A DNA stretch of 64,000 nucleotides from Venturia oleaginea (Eukaryota; Ascomycota; Dothideomycetes; Venturiales; Venturiaceae): positions 372,001 through 436,000 of the forward strand of contig JABMLP010000004.1 of assembly GCA_013176395.1 (NCBI GenBank), read 5' to 3'. Position 1 is the stretch's first letter. Each line of letters starts with the position of its first letter. This document shows positions 23,782 to 34,641 of this stretch, one piece after another. A model generated the notes under the pieces. That model was not told where the DNA came from. It saw only the letters and a program-made list of their open reading frames with translations, and made no database searches. Made by a program: the position numbers and the translations under genes.

Positions 23782-24369
23782 ATGCAGGAGGGAAGCGGGC
23801 AAGAAAACCAGGCACCGATGACACGACAAGATGAAGAAACAAGGGCAAGAATCTGCACCGACGAGCAATCAAATCCACAAAGCGAGAATGTCGGCGCAGA
23901 GGCTCAACGCTCTACAAGGACGACAGGCTCCACAGTCGCTGAAGCCCATCTGCCATACCACGGTCGTATACAACCATACAAAGAGGCCACAACTATAATG
24001 GCGACGAAAGACAACTTCGAAGTCAGCTCAACACACTCCAGCGCAGCTGACCTCACTCGGACGATGACCGTCGTGGAGGCGGAGGACAATTCCGCAACCC
24101 GGGCTTCGGACGCTACGACGATTATTCACCCCAAAGAAGAATCGATTCTATGCTGCAAGCATGTCGACGGAGAGCCTCAGCGCATTGCGGGTCAAGTTCT
24201 AGAAACGACGGACTTCGGCATCGAAGAGGCTCATCATCCAAAATCAGATCGTGTTCACGCAGACAACAAGATGATCATCACGACCGTGACCAAAACGATT
24301 TCGAAACAGAATACGCGAAGCAGCCCCAATTCCAATAATTGTCTCCAGAAGTCAGAGGCCATTGCCTGA
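23782..24369 (+). CDS. Hypothetical low-complexity ORF (195 aa)
   Basis: ATG-initiated single-frame ORF rich in Thr, Glu, Ser and Gln, with no recognised domain, signal peptide or membrane segment. It ends 29 bp before the ATG of the next gene on the same strand, so it might be a separate gene, an upstream exon of it, or a chance open frame. The 385 bp before it (23397-23781) contain only the 3' flank of the oxidase gene. Confidence 0.3.
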   Translation: MQEGSGQENQAPMTRQDEETRARICTDEQSNPQSENVGAEAQRSTRTTGSTVAEAHLPYHGRIQPYKEATTIMATKDNFEVSSTHSSAADLTRTMTVVEAEDNSATRASDATTIIHPKEESILCCKHVDGEPQRIAGQVLETTDFGIEEAHHPKSDRVHADNKMIITTVTKTISKQNTRSSPNSNNCLQKSEAIA

Positions 24370-24398
24370 ACGCCCGAAATGCCCTCCGATCCTCCGTA

Positions 24399-25108
24399 AT
24401 GCAGCCATCCGATGGCTCGGATTTCCTGAAATTGCCACTGGAGCTACGCCACACGGTCTATCGATACTGCTTGCTGGGACCGAAATCGTGTATAATAAAT
24501 GTCGAATGGCATGGGATCCGCACGGCCTTACGGGACTATCGCAAATGTCCAGCCTGCTCCAGGTTCAAGAAATTTATGGAGAAAGTAAGTCTACACCTCA
24601 TGTCCAGGCAGGTCAGCTCTGAGGCTCTGGCTGTCTTGGATAGAACATTTTTAACTTCAAAATGTACACTTTCTCCATGCATCCCAAACACACGAGTATC
24701 CGAGATTACTCAAAAATTTATATTGGAGACTTTTTACAATATAACGCACAGATCTCGCCAAGTCAACAACAACAATTGAGGAAACTACGATTGACCCACT
24801 GCGGCTCACTTGGTACGGAAGGAGATGGCTGGGACGAGGGTTTGCTCATGAGATTGACGCACTTGGAATTGGAAGATACAGGACCCAGAGGCTGTTGGTC
24901 TGTACATCATCACTGGAACAGAGGACTGTGGTATACTTTCCTTCGAAATTGGTTGCCATTCCTGGTTGACAAGACGTCTTCCATTACCTCTCTGCTTGTG
25001 AGGGAGACTGAGGAAAAGGACACAGAAGCTATGGTGAGAAAGTTCTATCCTGACAAGTACAGAGCGTCAACATCCACGTTACTATGGATAGGCGAGGGAG
25101 GCCACTAG
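24399..25108 (+). CDS. Hypothetical fungal protein with F-box/2EXR-like N-terminal motif
   Basis: Two-exon model: 24399-24695 and 24752-25108, with a 56-bp GTATCC...CACAG intron that brings the two frames together; 217 aa. The N-terminus FLKLPLELRHTVYRYCL matches the L-P-x-E-[IL]-R-x-x-[IV]-Y-x-x-x-L pattern common in large families of uncharacterised fungal proteins related to F-box or 2EXR domains. It is followed by LHLMSRQVSSEALAVL, the usual second conserved element. The C-terminal half (ELEDTGPRG, WLPFLVDKT) is not recognised. Function unknown. An alternative is that the gene is decayed and the frame change is a true frameshift. Confidence 0.55.
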
Positions 25109-26088
25109 GGAGGTAGAAAGTATATGATTAGATTGCGGGAAATTGAAGAATGGTTACAGGTACAAGCTGAGCATACAAGCAAGAGTTGTCTCTCCAGACT
25201 AGAAGACATGAGAGGAATCACTATACCCTTCTTATTTCCAATAGATTGATGGAATCGTCCAAGTTATCTCAAGCTTCAGCGGAGCTACCTCAAACTCATT
25301 TCCCATTACTATAACCCACACAAATCCTGCCGCACTCATCGTAGCCATCTCACCTCTTTTCGCTCGATCAATGAAAAGCCCTTTAATAATTTTTTTCCAT
25401 CTTACATGCCTTCATACAAGCCCTTTTTTCCCATAAGCCACCCTTGCCCCTACAACAGCAAAAATATTACTCCCATATCTCAGTACGGGGGATATGCGGC
25501 AGAATCCCGTTTGTGGATAGTCAATTTGGTAGCCGTTGTTGTTTTATTTGCAGCAAGCTTAGGCGTGGCTTGGGTGTTTTCCATTCATCCAGTAGCAACT
25601 ATCAGAATTCGAATTATAGTCTATCAAAGTTTACCCGAATATCTCTTCCTTCGTGACGTGACAAACGAGAAAGACACGAAATCTATTTCAAAGTAAGGTT
25701 TCTCATGAAAAGTGGACTACTTTATCCAGTGGTATCATTGATCTCGAACTGAGATAATGTAAATCAGTTGTCTGTGAGTAGCTTATATTTTATACGCTCA
25801 GCCGAATGAATAACCAGACTCTTCCCGTGAAAGAATCTGAGAAGAAAGAAAGTGTTCGCGTACAAGGCTGACTGACCGGTCTCGACCAATCAAGGCGGGA
25901 CGCTCGATATGGCTAGCTCACGTAAAAGTGGGTCAACATCACACCGTGATTTTGGACTTTGCCAGAAAATCTCACCAGCCAAGTTCCCCTTTGCAATCGA
26001 CAACCGCTCACTCGACAACGCAGGGCCCATCATTGTGAGTATCGCCCTCTACCTCAATCGCATCAACACTAACATTACGATCAGCACA
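25109..26088. other. Intergenic region with one possible small membrane ORF
   Basis: Nearly 1 kb without a firm gene. A 96-codon ORF at 25406-25696 on the plus strand contains one strong hydrophobic segment (WIVNLVAVVVLFAASLGVAW) and could encode a single-pass membrane peptide, but it has no family resemblance. The last few hundred bases should hold the promoter of the RPL31 gene. Confidence 0.35.
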
Positions 26089-26681
26089 ATGCCTCAGACA
26101 AAGACCAAGCCCGCTTCCACCAAGCCTACCAAGCGCAGCGCCATCGCCGACGTTGTCGCCCGCGAATACACCATCCACCTCCACAAGCGCGTACGTTCCT
26201 CTACACACACATACACTCTCCAGGCACAGAAAGAAATATAAATTAGTTTTATGAAGTCCATCTAGGGCCAAATTTCTACTTTCACCTCGATGATCGAAGA
26301 AATGTTGGCATTGGACGGAAGACTGATTATTGGCATATAGGTTCATGGCGTGAGCTTCAAGAAGCGCGCCCCCAGGGCGATTAAGGAGATCAAGTATTTC
26401 GCTGAGAAGTCGATGGTAAGTTGCGTCTTGATTTTCGCTTTCCTGCGGTCGGGTGACTGATGGTTCATACACAGGGCACCAAGGACGTTCGTCTAGACCC
26501 CCAGCTCAACAAGAAGGTGTGGGAATCTGGCATCAAGGGTGTCCCATTTAGACTCCGTGTCCGTATCTCGCGAAAGCGTAACGATGAGGAGGGCGCAAAG
26601 GAGAAGTTGTACAGCTACGTCCAGGCTGTGAACGTCAAGAACCCCAAGGGTCTCCAGACTGCTGTTGTTGAGGATGCTTAG
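26089..26681 (+). CDS. rpl31: 60S ribosomal protein L31 (eL31)
   Basis: Large-subunit protein near the peptide exit tunnel. Three exons: 26089-26190, 26341-26415 and 26475-26681, giving 127 aa, the usual length. Diagnostic blocks: SAIADVVAREYTIHLHKR, then VHGVSFKKRAPRAIKEIKYF, then GTKDVRLDPQLNKKVWE and PFRLRVRISRKRNDEE. Intron 1 (150 bp, GTACGT...TATAG) is longer than most others in the window; intron 2 is 59 bp. The start codon gives the expected basic N-terminus MPQTKTKPASTKPTKRS. Confidence 0.97.
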
Positions 26682-27226
26682 ATATGTTGGATCGAATATG
26701 GGGCCGTTGGGAAATATCATGGATGGCGTCCTAGGAATGGATGGACGCGGCAAAAGGTCTCTGGCATTCAAAAATTTGCACAAAGGCCAATAGTTACTCA
26801 CGAAAATGAGAACGATCCACAACACCATTCCAACCTCTCTTGCACGCGACAAACTTCTTGTCGGCCAAAACTGGACCGAGTTTTCTCTATTCATACTGCA
26901 GGCTTTCTTACCACCCGCACTATTCGCGATAAACCAGAAACGGACCAAACAATCAAGCAACCGTGAATACTAGTTACCAGACTCCTTGCCCAGAATTGCA
27001 TGCAGGTGACCTTCGCCTCTTGTGAAGGCGGCGATTCCGAGAACCCCGCCATCAGTTTTTCGGTCATCTTTATACTCTAGCACATTTACGCGGGCATAAG
27101 GCAAAAGTGTCACTACTCTCTACTTACTTCTTTCACCACACCGAGATCGACATTGCAAACCAGTCTATCTCGTTTCTTCTATTTACATCCTCTTCAACCC
27201 ACCGCTCTCCCTCCTTCCCTCTCTCC
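26682..27226. other. Convergent 3' intergenic region (RPL31 / AFG1-like)
   Basis: About 540 bp between the ends of two genes that face each other. No additional gene is supported. The pyrimidine-rich sequence near 27170-27220 is just downstream of the AFG1-like stop codon. Confidence 0.5.
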
Positions 27227-29465
27227 TTACTTGCCACCCTTCTCTTTCTTCCTATCCGCCAAACCCTCAACCCCCTGTCCCCATGCCCCCGCCTTCTTCC
27301 CCCACTTCACAGTTCCCCAAACATGCGTCCAATTAAACTTCGGAGGTGGTTCAATCGAAGTACGGAACGGAGAGGCATTATGACGGAACATGATTTCATC
27401 TTGCTTTTCATTGACTTCTCTTGCCTCGTGCATACCTTCGCCACGGCCTCCTTCCTCCACGGACCCAGATTGGAGAGAGGAATGAGTCTCAACACGGTTC
27501 AAAACACCGCTAAGTGAACCCTCCCACCGCCGAGACTCCTTAGGAAGAGGACGCCAGAACTCAGAGGAGGGTTGGGCGTGCCACTTCTCACCACACATTT
27601 CCCAGAGACGAGAGGTGGCGCGTTTGAATGCGAAGACTTCATCTTCCCCGATGAATGTGGAACCGATGGAAAAGTTGGGGGAGTAATCGGGATCCTTCTG
27701 CATATCTGTGTAATCACTCTCACTGACACCGGCCTGTCTCATAGCCCGATTCGGCGGATCATCTTCTAATGCATCATCGGCCATTCGGTTCTGGTAACTC
27801 GAGATGTTGGGCCGAAAGGGCGCCGTGGCGTCTTGATAGAGATCGGAGTAGGATTCGGAAGTTATGGCGTCTTGCTCTCCTCCCCCTTCCTCCCCCTCAC
27901 TTCCAGATTGACGTCTTTCGGGGGAAAATAAATCGTCCGGATTTGCAGCAGCAGAAATGATGAGTTTACACCTCGCCTCGTAAAGCGCATCAAGTAGTGT
28001 GATAAATCTTCTTGCTTCGTTTTTCAGCAGAGAGGTGAGGATGGGGATGTCGCTTATGATGAAGGTGTGGTAGGTCGAGGAGAGGGATATGTAATCTGCG
28101 GGACCGAGGGATGCGGTGCAGAGTTCTGCGAAGGTCCAGGAGGAAGTGCCGTTGTGGGTCCGAGGGATGAAGACGGTGCGGCCGTAGACTTTTGGGGTGG
28201 AGGGTTGCCAGGGGATTGTATCGACAGATTGGATGGTGGGATCGTTGAGAGTGGCGATTTGGGCGGTTGTGAAGTCGTTGGTTGAGGTTGCGTTGGAGGG
28301 GTAGTGGATGTAGTAATGTTGTGGGAGTTCGGAAGATGCCTCTTCTAATTTTTCGGTGACTTCTGTTGTTTTTTCGAGCCCACGACCAGGGAAGACTGTC
28401 CCCACGGAAATTCTTTCTCCCATATCCTTCTCTTCTTCCGATTTCGTAGTAGATTTGGCTTCGTAGCGTCGATAATCCACTCCCCCTTCCATCTCCCATA
28501 CATCACACCTTTTCTTCAACAACTCCAAAAACATGGCAAATTCCCCAGCTTGTCCTGGAAGACTACTCAATCTCCTTCCACTTTGTCCACTAACAAATCC
28601 CCATCTTTTCCTTAACTGTGCTGGCGGCACGAATTCCACTCCAGCCGCTTTTGCAAGCTCATCAGGCATGCGATTACTCGTCGCCACAAGCACGCCGCCC
28701 AGCTGGAAGAAACTAGTCATCAGATTCGTTAAAATCTTGCTAGCCGTCCGATCTGGAAGTTGAAATTCATCCAAAAATAAAATCGGAGATTTTTCAATGA
28801 GGTCTCGTGCCAGCCAAAGCATGGAGTGCTCCTCGACACCCATGCCCATACCTCGACTTCTACTCAGAGTAGGACGGGAGCGACGTAGTTCTTCCAAACG
28901 GGAGAAAGTTTCGAGCATAAAAGTATTGAAATGCCATCTCTTCTTCTTCCGCGTAGGAAGGGAATCAGCGAAGAGATCGATCAGCATTGATTTTCCTGTT
29001 CCGACTGAACCGTGAAGCATCATTCCTTTCGGCGAATCGAGGAGCATAGCTTCTTCATGACTCGTCAATACCCTCGTCAACGCCAGAGAATCTCTTTTCT
29101 CCTTTTGAGCAAGAAGCGAAGTCCATATTCCACGGGAACCGATTGACGATTCTTCTTCCGAGGAGATTTTGTTAATATTTTGAGGAGAGGAAGGACCAAG
29201 AGTTTGGTTTAGTCGCGAGAGTCGTTTGGAATATTCGATTTGAGGTTCATAGTCTTTTAGTGATTCGTAAAGTTTTTGGAGATGAAGTGCTACATGGTTG
29301 TCAGTTTGTTATTGGAAAGGGGGCCCTCCTTATTAGATCATGGTGAAGGAATAGTAACACACCCAATCGTAATTGCGAAGGATCAGGTCTAATCCTACTC
29401 GTAGCAATCAGGGCTCTGTACAAGACCAATGGATTGGTTATTGTAAGCCCCGTTGAGCCGTTCAT
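27227..29465 (-). CDS. AFG1/LACE1-like mitochondrial AAA+ ATPase
   Basis: Predicted 721-aa P-loop ATPase; the family acts in mitochondrial inner-membrane protein quality control. Exon 1 (29363-29465) begins MNGSTGLTITNPLVLYRAL and ends at RLRL; a 73-bp GTGTGT...GTAG intron leads to exon 2 (27227-29289), giving ALHLQKLYESLKDYEPQIEYS, strongly diagnostic of AFG1. Walker A GSVGTGKS is at residues 128-135 and Walker B ILFLDEFQ at about 204-211, followed by TNLMTSFFQLGGVLVATSNRMPDEL. The later conserved RTVFIP and RFITLLDALYEARCKLI blocks are present. The protein is longer than yeast Afg1 because of hydrophilic insertions before and after these blocks. I see no obvious mitochondrial presequence in this start; another upstream exon cannot be excluded. 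Confidence 0.93.
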
Positions 29466-29938
29466 AGCAGCCGACCTCGAGACCAGCTGGTGACTCTCGG
29501 CTATATATCACTCAGTCGCCCTAATCTCTTGTTCCAATAATCCCAATCGACGTTGACTGATGTTGTTGTTGTGAAAGGAAAGCCGTAAATTAAGGCGAAT
29601 CAAAGATGTCATGACGCTAAGAGTCGTTTTAGACGAGCCGATTGGCCGTCCTCGAACTTCATCCTTGTGCCTTCATGAAATACCATGTACAGAGTATCAG
29701 ACGGGTGTACATTGTACACCACACCAACTTTTAGTTTTGGTACGCAGAACAGAAGGGGAAGGAGGGTTGGAGTTCGGACTTCGCATTACTGTATGCGGTC
29801 TAGTGAGAAGCGGCTTGAAATCCGGACAAACAAAAGCCGACATCACCACGTCACTGGCTGAAGAGGGGCAACAGTGGAGTAGTAGGCGCGATGGTTTTGA
29901 TGCTTTCAACATACTTTCTTTAATTTTTCTTATTAATC
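29466..29938. other. Divergent promoter region (AFG1-like / epimerase)
   Basis: 473 bp between two divergent start codons, presumably carrying both promoters. A TATATA-type sequence lies near 29501 on the AFG1 side. A short inverted word, GTGTACATTGTACAC, occurs at 29704-29718 and is a near-perfect 15-bp palindrome. No gene is supported. Confidence 0.5.
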
Positions 29939-30877
29939 ATGTCCAGACCTCGTCCAATTCCAAGACACACCCAGTCCACCATTGGCAAACGCATCGTCTT
30001 TACTGGTGGTTCTGGCAAAGCCGGCCGCCATGTCATCCCATACCTTCTCGGCAAAGGTCACAAAGTCCTGAACCTTGATCTAGTTCCGTTCCCAGATAAT
30101 CAAGTCTTCACACTCAAGACCGACCTCACAGACAGCGGACAAGTCTTCAATGCTCTCACTACCCACTTCGATTTCGAGGGTTATGAAGGGCATTCAGTGC
30201 CCCAACCACCAGATGTTGTCATTCATTTCGCAGCATACGCACGCAATATGCTTGTTCCCGATAATGAGACATTTGCTGGGAATGTGACATCGACATACAA
30301 CGTCCTCGAAGCGGCTTGCAAGCTGGGCGTCAAGAAAATCATCATTGCGAGCAGCGAGACGACATACGGAATCTGCTTCACTCAAGGAGAGCCGGTGATC
30401 GATCACTTGCCGCTATCAGAAGATGACGACGTGAACCCGATGGACACGTATGCTATCTCCAAGCTTTGTGGCGAAAGAGCTGCTAGGGGTCTTGCGAGGA
30501 GATTTGGTGTCGACATCTACGCGCTTAGAATTGGAAACGTCATCGAGCCGCACGAATATGCGACAGATTTCCCAAGACATGTTGGTGAGCCGGAGACACG
30601 CCGAAGGAATGTTTGGAGTTATATCGACGCGCGTGATCTGGGTCAGATTTGCGATCTGTGTGTCAAACGCAGTGGTTTGGGCTTTCAAATCTTCAACGCG
30701 ACCAATGATACCATTACAACCACAGAACCCACTTTGAAATTCTTGGAAAAGGCTTGCCCGGACGTGCAGTTGACGAGGGAGATGGACGAATGGGAGGCTC
30801 CTCTGAGCAACAGAAAGGCTGTGGTTGTCTTGGGTTTCAAGGAGGAGCACAATTGGCGTGACTACTTTAAGCCATAG
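29939..30877 (+). CDS. NAD-dependent epimerase/dehydratase (extended SDR)
   Basis: Single-exon 312-aa oxidoreductase related to UDP-sugar epimerases. The Rossmann glycine motif is TGGSGKAG (residues 22-29), NAD-binding acid residues follow in VLNLDLVPF, and the active site is SSETTYG (138-144) with Y171 and K175 in YAISK. IHFAAYARN replaces the more usual HLAA. Substrate and product are not predictable; the enzyme is short, with a small C-terminal substrate domain. A uronate dehydrogenase-like or epimerase role is possible. Start at the first ATG. Confidence 0.9.
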   Translation: MSRPRPIPRHTQSTIGKRIVFTGGSGKAGRHVIPYLLGKGHKVLNLDLVPFPDNQVFTLKTDLTDSGQVFNALTTHFDFEGYEGHSVPQPPDVVIHFAAYARNMLVPDNETFAGNVTSTYNVLEAACKLGVKKIIIASSETTYGICFTQGEPVIDHLPLSEDDDVNPMDTYAISKLCGERAARGLARRFGVDIYALRIGNVIEPHEYATDFPRHVGEPETRRRNVWSYIDARDLGQICDLCVKRSGLGFQIFNATNDTITTTEPTLKFLEKACPDVQLTREMDEWEAPLSNRKAVVVLGFKEEHNWRDYFKP

Positions 30878-30923
30878 TACAGGTGTAGAGACTGATAGGG
30901 AGATCCTGTACGAGTGGAGTTAT

Positions 30924-31576
30924 TCATAATGTAGCCAATCCAGGCTTCCAGGCTTCGCCAATTCTTGCGACTTCCTTGATGAAGCCTTTGCTCGTGATCT
31001 GAGTGGATCCAATTCTGCGTTCCTGTTCAGACTTGGAAGGAGAGTGCTCATCAGGATCGTAGAAGGGATTTCTGAGCACGTTGATGTATGCAGTCTGTAG
31101 AGCTCGGAAGGCCTAATTTTGTTAACTAAAATGTTGAAATTGAGTCGAGACGTGGAGGAACTCACGGGCTTCAAGTCGGCATCTCGTATTCCAACAGCCG
31201 AATTGATCTTGGTCTCGTTCTGCGTAGCCGGACGACCTTCCATGTCGATAACAACCACGAACTTGACGCCAGTATTCGTGAGCCATCCATACATGGCAAG
31301 ACGTTCATCAATAGCTTGAAGGAGACCAAAATCCTGTTCGGCTGTCTTGTTCGGCATCCTAATTTCGAAAATGTCGAGGCATGAAGACAGCATGAATGAG
31401 AACTGTAGCGGGTCACGTTCTCCTGGCGGAAATAGGGAGATGTGGAGCGGATTGTTCTAGGGACGATCAGATGTTAGACTATCACTCGATACATGATTTT
31501 GCCCATCAAATTTGAATAGACATACAAGCTTGCCTATCACGCCGATGCAGGCTACAGCTGGAACGCGAGCCGACAT
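30924..31576 (-). CDS. TRAPP complex subunit, TRAPPC2L/Tca17-like
   Basis: Sedlin-fold subunit of the TRAPP tethering complex that activates Rab GTPases in secretory traffic. Exons 31526-31576, 31166-31456 and 30924-31112 (introns GTATGT...CCTAG and GTGAGT...TTAG) give 176 aa. Signature stretches: VPAVACIGVIGKLNNPLHIS at the N-terminus, FMLSSCLDIFEIR, LLQAIDERLAMYGWLTNTGV, KFVVVIDMEG, then AFRALQTAYINVLRNPFYDP, matching the strand-helix pattern of TRAPPC2L rather than TRAPPC2. Slightly longer than the animal protein (about 140 aa) through a loop before AFRALQ and a C-terminal tail. It ends 46 bp from the convergent epimerase gene. Confidence 0.92.
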
Positions 31577-31883
31577 GCTGGACCACGGGAGTAGGAAATT
31601 CAAATGCGGGATTTCCAATCCTAGAGGTAATGCGTGGAACTTCGAGTCGGATAACCTGGGATATCTGGCGTTTCTGATGTTTTCGGTTGATGTTGTTCTC
31701 AACAAATCACATCAAAGGCATTCCGAATTTCAAAGGACGAGCGCCGCCAAGACCTGGCATATCCAAATGGACCGGCATCATTGACTTTCTCCATACCTCG
31801 CCGCCACCAAAATACACCTCTCCACTCCTTCTATACGCCGATTTCCTCTCTCTTCTGTGTCTCACTTGCTCACACAGGTCAAG
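31577..31883. promoter_or_regulatory. Compact divergent promoter (TRAPPC2L / complex I PSST)
   Basis: 307 bp separate the two divergent start codons, so both promoters and 5' untranslated regions must share this interval. I see pyrimidine-rich stretches on the complex I side (about 31790-31870) but no motif I would name with confidence. Confidence 0.5.
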
Positions 31884-32748
31884 ATGCTGTCCAGGACGCG
31901 AGCCACTGCCGCAATGGCACTGCGCGGTATGGTTTCCATCATTTTGCCACAAATATATATTCCAAGTACTGATGGAGACGAATAGCTAAACCCGCCACTG
32001 CTCTCATGCCTTTCCGAGCTGCCCAAACCGCCTGCATCTCCAGCTCTGCTTCCTCAAAGGCCGAGCCAGCCACCATAAAGCCTGGTCTCGTCTCCACCGG
32101 ACCTCCCACTCCATTGTCGGCAAAGAAGAACCGACAGGAAGTCGCTCTACCAAGTCAGGAGGGCAAGAAGGGCCTTGCCCAATATGCATTGTGTGTACAA
32201 TTCAAGATCCGGATAGGAGGAGGACATGGAGGCTGACAAGGCGACAGAACAACACTCGACCAAATCACGAATTGGGCACGACAAGGTTCCCTATGGCCCA
32301 TGACATTCGGTCTCGCATGCTGCGCCGTCGAAATGATGCACCTTTCTACACCACGATACGATCAGGACAGACTCGGAATCATTTTCCGTGCCTCGCCACG
32401 ACAATCAGATGTCATGATTGTAGCCGGGACATTAACCAACAAGATGGCTCCGGCTTTGCGACAGGTTTACGATCAAATGCCGGATCCACGATGGGTTATT
32501 TCTATGGGTTCTTGCGCAAACGGAGGTGGATATTATCATTACAGTTATTCGGTGACGAGAGGGTGCGACAGGATTGTGCCAGTAGATATTTACGTGCCCG
32601 GATGCCCACCAACGTCTGAGGCTCTCATGTACGGCATTTTCCAATTGCAGAAGAAGATGAGGCATACCAAGGTTGGCTCTTTCAGAAGATCCACTACATC
32701 GACAATCGCTAACTATTACAGATTACCCGCATGTGGTACAGGAAGTGA
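31884..32748 (+). CDS. NADH:ubiquinone oxidoreductase 20-kDa subunit (PSST/NDUFS7)
   Basis: Complex I subunit that carries iron-sulfur cluster N2 next to the quinone site, in the mitochondrial peripheral arm. Four exons: 31884-31926, 31986-32190, 32248-32671 and a nine-codon last exon 32722-32748; 232 aa. The N-terminus is a mitochondrial presequence rich in Arg, Ala and Ser ([14 protein letters not shown]). The core reads [20 protein letters not shown] and the four N2 ligands are C107, C108, C172 (MGSCANGG) and C202 ([11 protein letters not shown]). The last intron uses a GTTGGC donor and a CGCTAACT branch site; the final residues ITRMWYRK match the family. Confidence 0.96.
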
Positions 32749-34641
32749 GAGGACCAGCAGAGTTATTGGTTTTAGTTTGTATACGCGGCTAGAGGGGGGG
32801 CAGTTGGAGTTGAACAGCATTGCTTCCACTTCCTATGTAATTTTACAGAAATACCTGAAGAGCACATTGGCTCCGAATTTGTGTTACGTCCCTTCCTCCT
32901 CTACCTGGCTAGCATCGGTGTTTTTGAGAATAACACGCTCAGGTCTTGAAATTAGTGCTGCCAGGAACAGTGCAATTCAATACGAGACGGCCTAAATTAG
33001 AATTGATTTGGTACGCAATCATCGCTCGTTGTCCCATGTGATATGCCTGGTCCGAATCACAACATCTCCATGAAATGGTCGCCGCCTACTTAGTCATTTC
33101 CCGGTCCTCCGAGTGTACTCCTTATCCGCCATCGCCATCGCCATCCCCTGCTCGAATGAATTCTCATCCAGATCTTCTCAGGCATTGATCAGACCAATGG
33201 TACATCTTGAAATACTGTATGCGCTGGATGAATGCAGATGGACTTGCGCCGGATCAACGAGACGTGTTGTTCTTTATTCTTTCGATGAATTGTAGTGATT
33301 CTGTAATGGGCTCGTCAATGCGATTTTCTCAACTCTGCGAGCTGGGAGTATGAGGTTTCGAGGATGAGATAGTGGTAGAGGTAATTCTCGCTTTTTTGTT
33401 TCCAAAGCTTGGGAGTGGAGTGGTTGATTTTGTGAAGGATATATGCTTGTTTCGTCGTGATGTTGATATATCGACAAGCGTCGAATCCGTACGTCTTCGG
33501 CCTCTTTCTGGCAGGGTCGGATTGGGACGATTTGACAATATCCTATTTACTCTTTTTGACTTTTTGTCTAGCGTCTCCATTCCCTGCTTGGCTGGTGTTT
33601 CTTTTACTCACCATCTCGTTCTAGAACTGCAGTTTCATAACATCCAAGCTGTTGACGAAGATGAATTCTTGACTCATCTATCTATTCATCTCTAAACGCA
33701 AATCTCTGCGTCAAGGGAAACTTCAAGTTGTCCTTTCATGATGAAAACTAGACAAATCTCGAATGGTTCAATCGTAGCCATAATCTCACAAGGCTCTGCA
33801 GAACAAACTTACTTCATTGCGGGTTGGCGTTTGAGTTTTAAGGAAAAGGTCTTGATGGAATGAGAATTGGAAGGCTATGTTCTACTCTGATTTCGATAAT
33901 GTGTCTCGCTGTTTTTCTTTACACTGCAATGATACGGCTCAGTAGGGGTATAACTTCACCCCCCACATCACTTATCCAAAAGACTTGAACATTGCCGTCT
34001 CCAAATCAATATCGTCAATATCTGGAAATTTGAATTTCAAAATCGCCACAAAATAATCCTTATCGATCTAGAAATTCGAGATTCAAAAACGGAAGAGAGG
34101 ATTATGAGAGGGAATAGAAAAGATATGGAAAGGTAGCGCAATGTTATCGAAGAGAGTCGACGAGCACGAAGAGGGTGATGTCGCTCTTGAAAGGAAGTGC
34201 ACTGAATGTGAAACAACCTTGAAAGACGACCACCCGACATCAAGCCCAAGATCAATTGTAGAATCTCCACTACCATTGAACAAATGACAAAGAATGAGAT
34301 CATATCATTCGATGAAGAGAACAGGAAGCAAAAGTCAGCCGCAATCCTCAGTAATTGTATCCGCTAGAGTGAGTTCAAATCCGAAGGGTTTAGCAAACAG
34401 ACCCATCTTCTCCCTCCTAACGATCGTTGGAACCATTGTTATTCACCAACAAATCACGATCAACATCGATAATTTTCTGGCAAATTTAAGATTGATGACT
34501 GCCAGAAAATTATCGATCTCGATCACAAATACAAAGACTGATACTGATACTCAATTCAAAGTATGCTCTGCTATACTACAAGAAGCGTATCCATGTCGGC
34601 ATACCAATAACCCATCATACACCTCATTCACATCGCCACAC
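32749..34641. other. Intergenic region containing an inverted repeat
   Basis: About 1.9 kb without a recognised gene, between the complex I gene and the AT-hook gene (convergent). Open frames are short on both strands. It contains the long inverted repeat listed separately at 34465-34517. Confidence 0.5.
34465..34517. repeat. Perfect 18-bp inverted repeat (hairpin) with AATTTA loop
   Basis: Left arm ATCGATAATTTTCTGGCA (34465-34482) and right arm TGCCAGAAAATTATCGAT (34500-34517) are exact reverse complements around a 17-nt loop that starts AATTTA. A diverged relative with the same CTGGC...AATTTA...GCCAG core lies at 49828-49878. It sits 125 bp from the stop codon of the AT-hook gene, so it might be in that gene's 3' region, but its resemblance to the second copy argues for a dispersed element. 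Confidence 0.8.

Noticed and set aside
26191..26340. Possible box C/D snoRNA inside RPL31 intron 1 (CGATGA and CTGA words)
   Set aside because: The C-like box has a mismatch and the distance to the CTGA word is only about 35 nt, too short for a typical C/D snoRNA; no terminal stem is evident.
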